From Amoebophrya sp. AT5.2 (Eukaryota; Sar; Dinophyceae; Syndiniales; Amoebophryaceae), in contig RXOD01006465.1 of assembly GCA_005223375.1 (NCBI GenBank), positions 1-10,272 of the forward strand: a stretch of DNA of 10,272 nt. Reading direction: 5' to 3'. This document shows, piece by piece, positions 1 through 5,983 of this stretch (its first letter is position 1; each line of letters opens with the position of its first letter). Under the pieces are notes generated by a model that saw only the letters and a program-made list of their open reading frames with translations, was not told the DNA's origin and searched no databases. A program made the translations under genes and the position numbers.

Positions 1-83
1 CGCCACCTAGTGCAGTCCGCCACTAAAGGAGACCCATCGCGAAGTACTTACCAGTTGGCCACTTACCAGCTGGTCCCACCATA
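1..83 (-). mobile_element. Family-A introner element, partial (E1)
   Basis: Read on the minus strand from 83 downward, this is the 5' end of the same element found complete at 6178-6677. It shares the outer terminus TATGGTGGGACCAG, two GGTAAGT motifs 15 nt apart (67-61 and 52-46), then a GATGGG stretch and a TGGCGGA...CTAGG(T/C)GGCG block. It abuts the last codon of the exon at 84-230, so it acts as an intron there, in the same orientation relative to its host as the 6178-6677 copy. The far end lies outside the window, so its TSD cannot be confirmed; the predicted 5-bp copy is TCGCC (88-84). Confidence 0.8.
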
Positions 84-230
84 GGCGACGAGCTCCGCCT
101 CTTCCGCAAGCGATGGCCACTCAAGCAGGTCTGGGGCTTGGTGTTGGTCCTCGTCGTCGTCTTTCAGGCTCTGGGTGGATGGTATCGACTCCGTCTTCTC
201 GACTTCAACTTCGTCACGACGATCCGCCAT
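84..230 (-). CDS. N-terminal exon of unidentified minus-strand gene (partial)
   Basis: The exon starts at ATG 230 and encodes 49 residues, beginning MADRRDEVEVEK and ending in AELVA. It then meets the terminus of a family-A introner at position 83. An in-frame TGA lies upstream of the ATG, which supports this start unless a further exon lies upstream. The peptide is strongly acidic and hydrophilic (a DDDED run, many Glu), with no signal peptide or membrane segment, as expected for a disordered N-terminus. Codons are GC3-rich like the other genes here. The rest of the protein is outside the window and I do not recognise the family. The assignment rests on the coding look of the exon together with its exact abutment on an introner end. 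Plus-strand frames across the same stretch run into Ser/Arg-rich nonsense. Confidence 0.6.
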
Positions 231-1654
231 AATTTTCAGATGCTGGATGAAGTATCAATCTTTCTTCTGAGGCTATGCTCGCTGCTTCTGAGGTCCTCTT
301 GCTCCAGCTCTTCAAGTACTTCTGCACCAGAGCGCTGTCAGAGCAGGCGATGCAGAGCGTGCCAGTCACGTGGTGCGCCACAAGCACAAACTCAGCCGGG
401 GATGTGCCATAGAAGTAATCCATCAGAAGCAGTCATCCTGCGAAGGAGGAAAGAGGCGTCAGGTAGCGTTCGTGATCGAACCCGAAAAATGGAGCGTGAA
501 TCATGATCATCGGCATGCGATACCAGCCCTCCATTTTCGTTGCAATTTATTTTAATTTGGACGAAGCAGCTTTATTGTATTGTACAAGGGTAGGGGTAAG
601 GATGTGCTCGAAGAAAACAGACAGATTTCCCAATTCAAAAGCAAGACGCATGTTGCTCGCAGCGTGTGGCCAGAACCGGCGGCGCGATTTTCATTTCTTT
701 GGTAGGACAATGTTTACCTAGGTCGTCTACAACTGCATCACATGTGAAAGTTATACAGAAGACGTAAGAAACAAGTATTTATTGTTGCCTGCCCGTTGCC
801 GTTGAGTTTTCAAAAAAAACTGGCGCAGTGGCTGGAAGTATGAGCAGGTGGCGCAGCTGTTCTTCAGGAGATTTATTTTTCTATGTGAGATGAGGATGGA
901 GACGTTGCCGCTGGCTTAATTTCCGGTGGCTGCTCGACGACATTCGCATTGATGGCATAACTGCTCTCACTCACAAAGAGAAAGACCGTCGATACCGACA
1001 GCGATGGGTCGGTTAGTCGTAGCTGCGGCAGTAGCAGTACCATATCAACTGTTTCGAAGGGGAAGGAGAACCAACGACAGCTCGATTAGTCGCTCCAGGC
1101 AAACGCACGACGACAGAGCGAATGCGAAACAGATCAACAGAATGATTTCATCAAGTATGTACAATGTATTAGGACGATGCTCTGCGTCTGCATTTACACG
1201 TACATAAAACTAAGTACATTTACATCCCCCCCGGCGGTAGCAGCGTTCGCCTTGTTTGGAACGGTTCGTTGCCGTTACTATAATTGGCGTACTAATTTTT
1301 TGTGCTCGTCAAAGTGCTTCTTCAACATTTTCTGAGCCGGTCAGTCTGGAAGGAGCACGTTCCTTGGCCACTCCACTGCATCTCTCTACTGCCAAAAATA
1401 TATTGTTCACTCAAGTTTTTTACTTCAAGTTCAAGCTAGTGATGTCTGAAACGATGTCGTTGATGTCGGCGCAGCGGCAACGATGCTGCGGATCGACATT
1501 GATGCTCGTCCTCGTCCTTCCTACCAACCTACCTACGGTAAAAGAAGACGAACGTTTACTTGCTGAATGTGAATCTGAACAAGTTGTAGAAGATGTAGTA
1601 GTTGTAGTTGTAAGCAATTATAATGAGAGAGTAGTACTCTGCCAGTTCTTTTGC
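231..1654. other. Gene-free stretch between two minus-strand genes
   Basis: About 1.4 kb lying between the start of the left-edge gene and the stop of the acyltransferase. It should contain the 3' UTR of the latter and the promoter/5' UTR of the former. It is AT-richer than the exons and has low-complexity GTA/GTT runs near 1580-1615 and a C run near 1226. A plus-strand open frame at 1256-1687 has AT-rich, non-gene-like codon use and overlaps the acyltransferase C-terminus, so I do not call it. A minus-strand frame at 214-423 has better codon use and is discussed as a finding. No tRNA or element ends were recognised. Confidence 0.6.
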
Positions 1655-4600
1655 CTAGAGTTTTCCTACGAGTGGTGCAGTATCTGATACCCCTCCACCG
1701 CTTGCGAGTACGGCGCTAACACCATGATCCCTTCCACCTTCTCCTGCCAACGGAGGAGCTACATTGCGACCGATACGATATCGGTTTGGATCTCTTTCTC
1801 TGTGCCGCAGCAGAAATTGAATTCCGTGCTCGAGCTGCTGCTTGCACTCTTCTCGCAGCTCGTCCGGATCCGTGTACAAAAGCTTGCTCTGGTTTTCCGA
1901 ACCCGGGGACGAGGGCAGTAGAGGCATTGATGGCAGTCCGTCGTCGATTTCGGAAGAGCTCACCACCTCCTGGGCGCAAATTTTCACCAGCTGTTCTGGA
2001 TTCCAGTTTTCCAGCGGCAAACGCTCGGCCGAAGGTGTGCGAGCAGTTGAATTTTTCCTCCGCCGCGCGGTGGGGCTGCTGTCTAGGTTCAACTGCGGCA
2101 CTCTGGCAAGTAGCCGCGTCGGCAAAGACGTCGGAAGCGTCGGCTCGTCGTGGTTCGGGTTCGAGGTCACAACTGTACGTCGGCCACCAGGCTGGTCTCC
2201 CGACGTCGCGGTCCGGCCGGTGAAACTCGAGCTCGATCTGGTGCGTTCCTTATTGCGCTGAGGATGTGCGTCAACCTTTCTTCCGCCGCTCCACCCCAAT
2301 CCGGCGGCCTTTTCCAGCACCTTCGGACGACCCGCGACAGTCGCATGATCTTCTTGATCTCGACCTTTCCCCACGTCGCCGGCAGCACTCGTGCCTCCTG
2401 CCCGCAGCGGCTGCCCGAACCAGAAATACACTCTCTGCGGGCGCCCCGGCCTCACGAAGGGCAGGCAGATGCCCTTCTTGAACGCGCGGCTCTGTTTTTC
2501 GCTCCCCGCCGGAAACAGCCTCTTCATCACCCTGCCCAGCGGAAAGTCGTACCACGCGCGCCAGGCGTCTTCCGAGCCGACGCTCGCCACCGGCACGACC
2601 GTGTATCCGTGCTTGATCGCTAGTTTCGCGAACCCCGTCGGCTTGCGGTCCCACATCAGCTTGTACTTTTGGTCCGTGGTCGTTTTCCAGCTCTCCCGCG
2701 CGCCCCCGGGGAACACGAGAATGTTGGCCCCGGCCGCCATCATCTTCCCGCAGTTGTTGGGGGTGCCGTCGATCACTCCGGCCAGGTGCTGGGCCATCTC
2801 GCGCATCCCCGGCACCGCGAACCACGCGTGCTCGCCCAGCACGCGGCTCCAGATCCGCTCGTGCTGCCACAGCCCCATGATCAGTTAAAGAGGTACTAAT
2901 AACTACCCATCTCCACGTTCATACCTAGACTTTTCCTAACGGACGCCAACTGCAGGGACACAGGCAGCGCGACACTCCCGCCCACACATCTTGGCTTCCG
3001 TGGTTCGCCCAGAGGAAAAGATATCGGCGCGGTTCTGGAACTCTGAAACCCATACCCAAAACGACGTCAGAATCGCTTGCATTTTGGCTCGTATTTTCTG
3101 CTGCTTTCTACTTTATAAGAGGTTAAGCCCTCTGCCGACAAGTATGGGTTTCCAAACTTCCAGATTCTGGAACTTGGCCTACTCAAGTATGACCTTCTGG
3201 CGTTGAAAGTTCCCGACAAAAGGCCAAAGGACGCTTCGTGCCATGCAACGCCCACAGCTCACCCGTCCGAGCCGCTGCCCGAGCCAACCAATAGGAAAAA
3301 CCTGAGTACGTTCTGGAAGATGGGTTATTTCCCTCCTTAAATCAGCGTGGGGCAGTCCAGGGCCCACAGGCAGTGGTTGCCCACGAACAGGACCTTCTCC
3401 TTCGCCCTAGGGATGCGGTCCAGCGCGAAAAACACGGGCGGCTGCCACACCCGCAGCGGCCAGTCGACCAGCTTCTGCAGCGTGTTTGGCGGCGGGCGGA
3501 AGTTCCGCATGTCCCGCTCCTGCGACTGCAGCTCGACGCGAATCAGGGGCTCCGGGTCGCCCGCGACCAAGTCATACATGCGGGAAAGGACGTACATCAT
3601 CGTCACATTCAAAACGGCCAGCAGCTGCAGCTTCGAGGAGGAACTGCTGCTACTGGTCGTGTCGACAGTAAATGAGGAAGGAATTATCGTCCCCGACATG
3701 CTGCTCTTGGTCGCTGGTGCAGCTGCGCCTTTGGTGACCACGTCTGTGTTGCTCGAGCTCGTGGCTGCCGAAGTAGAAGATCCTGATCCGTACTGGTAGA
3801 TGCGGAGCATCGTGAGCGCGAGCGCGCCCACCGTGGAGGCCGGCCCCAGGTAGCGGATGTACAGCCAGACGTAGGGGTTGCGCCGGAATATGAAGGGGGG
3901 GCCAGGTGGTAAACAGGGAACTGGTAAAGATAAGTGCTAGAGGTGATGGGCCCCGACTTGGGTGTCGGATTGCCTTAGGCTTAGGTGGCGGATTGCCCTA
4001 AATGGGTAGCGAGTGTCGGTCAAGGCGCTCCGAATTTTACCCGGCACGAAGTGGCGCGATTTCAGAAATGCCCCATCGTTTGCACTAGGGGGGGCAGGGA
4101 AGTAAGCCAGTGGAAAGGAAAGGAAGGCCATGAAAACCCAGGGGTTAGAATGGTCGGGCTGGAGCCTGTTGATGCTGAAACCAGGGCAAAATACGCACGC
4201 GCCTGCTTCTTGAAGACGAGTGGCGACTTTTTGTGAGCTGCAGGGTTGAGGTGGGTTGTCAGGTCTGCTGCCGACCGCGGAAAGCCGCCTTGGCCTTTCT
4301 TCCTAGTACTGACCTCCTCTCACTCTCAGGACCATCATCACGGGGGTTTCCGAAGAGCCCCCCCCCAAAAAAAAAAAATCACGCACCACTTTCCTACCTG
4401 CCACCTGGTCCCGTCATACCGAAAAACCGGAGAAACTTGCGCTTGAAGCCAAGCCCGTACTCTACCGGGATGCAGAAGAGCAGCAACAAAAAGATCTTGT
4501 ACCCGAGGAGGTACGCGTACAGCGCGTCGAGGGTGGAGATCGAGAAATACCGCCGAAGAAGCTTCTGGCGCTGCTCCTGGGCCGCAAGAGAACGAGCACC

Positions 4601-5110
4601 GGCGTCGTTCGCGCCGTCAGCAGCAGCTCCGCCGATGCAGTCCGAAGGGCCGACGAGCGTCGCTGAGTGGTCCTTCGACGACGTAAGCTTTTTCGTTCGG
4701 TACTGCTCATATCTGTCCAGGGAGCCCGAGCCCTCACATGCGTCCCCCGCCAGGAAGAGCGTCGACAGCGATGTGCTTTTCCGTAGCAATTCCCTAGTGC
4801 CCTCTCTCCCGACGTTCGCGAGATCGGACACGCTCGGCATCCTCGAAAGCACCTGCTTCACGAGGATTTCCTGAGCCTTCTTCCGGTTCCGCTTCGCGAT
4901 TTCCGATACGCCGGTGAAAAGAAGAAACAGCGCTGCGACTTGTAACGGCGGCAGCCTTCGAGCACGACTCCAGAAACGGAGAAAGAGGTCGCTCCACGAG
5001 TTTTTATGCACCGGTAGCCACGTGCTGCAGAACCGTTCTGCGGTCTGCCCACTGCGGTAATGGCCGAGCGGCCCGCGCTCGAGGCCAAAAAACCGGTTCA
5101 AGTCGGCCAT
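1655..5110 (-). CDS. Membrane acyltransferase, phytyl ester synthase/TMEM68-like (DGAT2-related), three exons
   Basis: Proposed exons are 5110-4424, 3888-3341 and 2879-1655, giving 819 residues. Start ATG 5110 directly follows GTGCAG. The N-terminal 330 residues hold hydrophobic segments (about 56-70, 194-215, 236-258, 305-325) and poly-Ser linkers, so the enzyme is probably bound to ER or plastid-type membrane. Catalytic blocks follow: GNHCLWALD (399-407; His401 and Asp407, an HX5D spacing), GEHAWF (427-432), FPGGARE (468-474), KYKLMW and a VGSEDAW block (512-518). The order and wording match the acyltransferase half of plant phytyl ester synthases and animal TMEM68, which esterify fatty acyl groups onto phytol or diacylglycerol. 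The alpha/beta-hydrolase half of plant PES is absent. About 170 residues of low-complexity sequence (575-745) separate the last strand from the C-terminal helix (749-781). The family call is firm; the acyl acceptor is unknown. Both introns are introner elements. Confidence 0.85.
2885..3340. mobile_element. Family-B introner forming intron 2 of the acyltransferase gene (E4)
   Basis: A 456-bp element flanked by a perfect 5-bp duplication, ATCAG on the plus strand (2880-2884 and 3341-3345). The termini are inverted repeats: the left end begins TTAAAGAGG and the right end, reversed, begins TTAAGGAGG. Similarity is detectable for roughly 50 bp, including AATAAC, CCATCT and TTTTTCC blocks. Removing the element plus one ATCAG restores the conserved reading ...DCPTLI/MGLWQ.... 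An in-frame TAA sits immediately after the exon junction, so it must be excised. None of the six possible cut positions within the duplication gives GT-AG. It is not similar to the family-A elements. Confidence 0.85.
3889..4418 (+). mobile_element. Family-A introner in antisense orientation, intron 1 of the acyltransferase gene (E3)
   Basis: A 530-bp element. Its plus strand begins TATGAAGGGGGGGCCAGG and its minus strand begins TATGACGGGACCAGG at 4418, giving inverted termini. Read on the plus strand it aligns along its whole length with the minus strand of 6178-6677. Shared blocks include GGCGGATT.CCCTA, AAGGCGCTC, ATGCCCCAT.GTTTG, CATGAAAA, TAGAATGG and TCTCAGGAC. It is therefore reversed relative to its host gene. 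Flanks (minus strand) are TTCGG at 4423-4419 and TTCCG at 3888-3884, an imperfect 5-bp TSD. Excision with either copy keeps the frame (...KFLRF/FRRNPYVW). A C9A12 homopolymer tract lies near the right end. Confidence 0.85.
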
Positions 5111-5296
5111 CTGCACGATCACGAAGAGGAAGACCACTACCACTAATTATCGGATGCGGTGGTGCAGCCTGCTCAGGCCCTGGGCGTACTAAATCTAACC
5201 GCTCGGCTTATTGTAGCGTAAGTATACAAAGGTGAGTAAAAGTAAACACCGCGGTCGTTCGCGTTTAGACTTTAGGCATTCAATTTCAAAGGCGCT
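5111..5296. other. 5' flank of the acyltransferase gene
   Basis: Contains no convincing ORF. On the minus strand, a pyrimidine-rich stretch (GTCTTCCTCTTCGTGATC) ending in GTGCAG lies directly before ATG 5110. It has the form of a 3' splice acceptor, which could serve cis-splicing of a 5' UTR intron or spliced-leader addition, as is usual for dinoflagellate mRNAs. No spliced-leader sequence itself is present. A GACCACTACCACTA stretch at 5132-5145 recurs at 9725-9738. Confidence 0.35.
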
Positions 5297-5709
5297 ATGA
5301 ATATACCGTTGTTACCTTCCGACGTGGAGGTGGACGTCTCGCACACTTTCATATTTTTTTATGTCTATCCCATATCTTGATCGCTCTTGCCGGTGATTCT
5401 TTCCAAGAAAAGCACTAGGTATCGATTATTTCGAGGAATTCGATATATCTTTTAACAGTAGACTTCCTCCGTCCACCTCCACAGACATGCTCTCAGCGAC
5501 TCCGACGTCGCGGGGGCAGGCCGCGACATATTATATTGCTTCACCGCCCGCGCAGCATGTTCTTCGTTGATCTACTGCACGGCGTACGGATCCTGCATAA
5601 TTTGCCTCGTCTTGAACACTGCAACCTTTTCCGCGCAACAGCAGCCGACGCCGGAGCGGATGCGAACAGCACCGAGTCCGAGGACGACGCGGTTGATATT
5701 TATAAGTAA
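5297..5709 (+). CDS. Candidate small plus-strand gene, 83 residues, two exons (tentative)
   Basis: Joining 5297-5323 to 5485-5709 removes a 161-bp GT-AG intron and gives an uninterrupted 83-residue frame from ATG 5297 to TAA 5707-5709. The second exon contains a further ATG at 5557, giving a 50-residue intronless alternative that begins MFFVDLLHGVRILHNL. The predicted peptide has a basic N-terminal part (RLRRRGGRPR), a helical middle, and an acidic end (STESEDDAVDIYK). I recognise no family. A GTAAGT at 5706 could be a second donor, with TCAG at 5761-5764 as acceptor; this would extend the protein 31 residues to TGA 5859. It is the only plus-strand candidate among minus-strand genes and lies in their intergenic gap, so it could be fortuitous. 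Confidence 0.25.
5324..5484 (+). repeat. 161-bp GT-AG segment bounded by a perfect 13-bp inverted repeat
   Basis: The left arm GTGGAGGTGGACG starts exactly at the GT (5324-5336). The right arm CGTCCACCTCCAC ends two bases before the terminal AG (5470-5482). GAC precedes the left arm, and GAC also follows one base after the right arm, so a 3-bp TSD is possible. The arrangement resembles the introners in the neighbouring genes but with a canonical GT-AG pair. The interior is AT-rich and unrelated to families A to C. Confidence 0.45.
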
Positions 5710-5959
5710 GTTGTACGTATCTTCACTTCTGTCTCTATCTTCCACCGTACCATGTGAATCTCAGACACATTGTTCTTCAATGGGTTGATGTACAACCACT
5801 TCTCCAACCATGTTTCGTCGCTAGGTGTGATAGACGCTGCGGGTGTAGAGGCACAGAGTGAGGGCAAGCGCAGCGGCAGCCTCTAGCCCTATTATCCCCA
5901 CGAGGGTCCTCCAAAACCAAATCCTGGTAGGCTGCTTCTAGCGCGGCTAGCCTCCGGGT
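5710..5959. other. 3' flank of the FkbM gene
   Basis: No supported ORF on the minus strand. On the plus strand there is a pyrimidine-rich tract before TCAG at 5761-5764, which could be an acceptor for the tentative small gene. No polyadenylation consensus is claimed, since dinoflagellate signals are not well defined. Confidence 0.3.
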
Positions 5960-5983
5960 CTAGCCTCCGAACTCCGGGTCTAG
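5947..5983. repeat. Short direct duplication across the FkbM stop codon
   Basis: CTAGCCTCCG occurs at 5947-5956 and 5960-5969. CTCCGGGTCTAG occurs at 5952-5963 and 5972-5983. On the minus strand the codons for the C-terminal LDPE and GG* are echoed just after the stop, which looks like a small tandem duplication or slippage event. Confidence 0.7.

Noticed and set aside
1256..1687. 143-codon plus-strand open frame with a hydrophobic start
   Set aside because: It begins at TTG, has AT-rich non-gene-like codon use and poly-Val from a GTA/GTT repeat, and overlaps the acyltransferase C-terminus on the other strand.
2271..2870. 199-codon minus-strand frame overlapping the acyltransferase exon
   Set aside because: It lies in an alternative frame of the same strand with an Arg/Ala/Gly-rich composition typical of GC-rich frame shadows; the other frame has FPGGARE and the family context.
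3080..3090. CATTTTGGCTC, resembling the core of the dinoflagellate spliced leader
   Set aside because: Only 11 bases match, it lies inside an introner on the strand opposite to the host gene, and it is not next to a start codon or a GT donor as a leader gene would be.
2885..3340. Short ORFs on both strands inside E4, considered as an element-encoded protein
   Set aside because: All are under 75 codons, lack recognisable motifs and overlap the TIRs. None of the introners is large enough to encode a transposase, so they are probably non-autonomous.
5132..5145. GACCACTACCACTA repeated at 9725-9738, considered as a shared regulatory site
   Set aside because: One copy lies before a start codon and the other more than 200 bp past a stop; the sequence is simple CCA-type repeat and may recur by chance.
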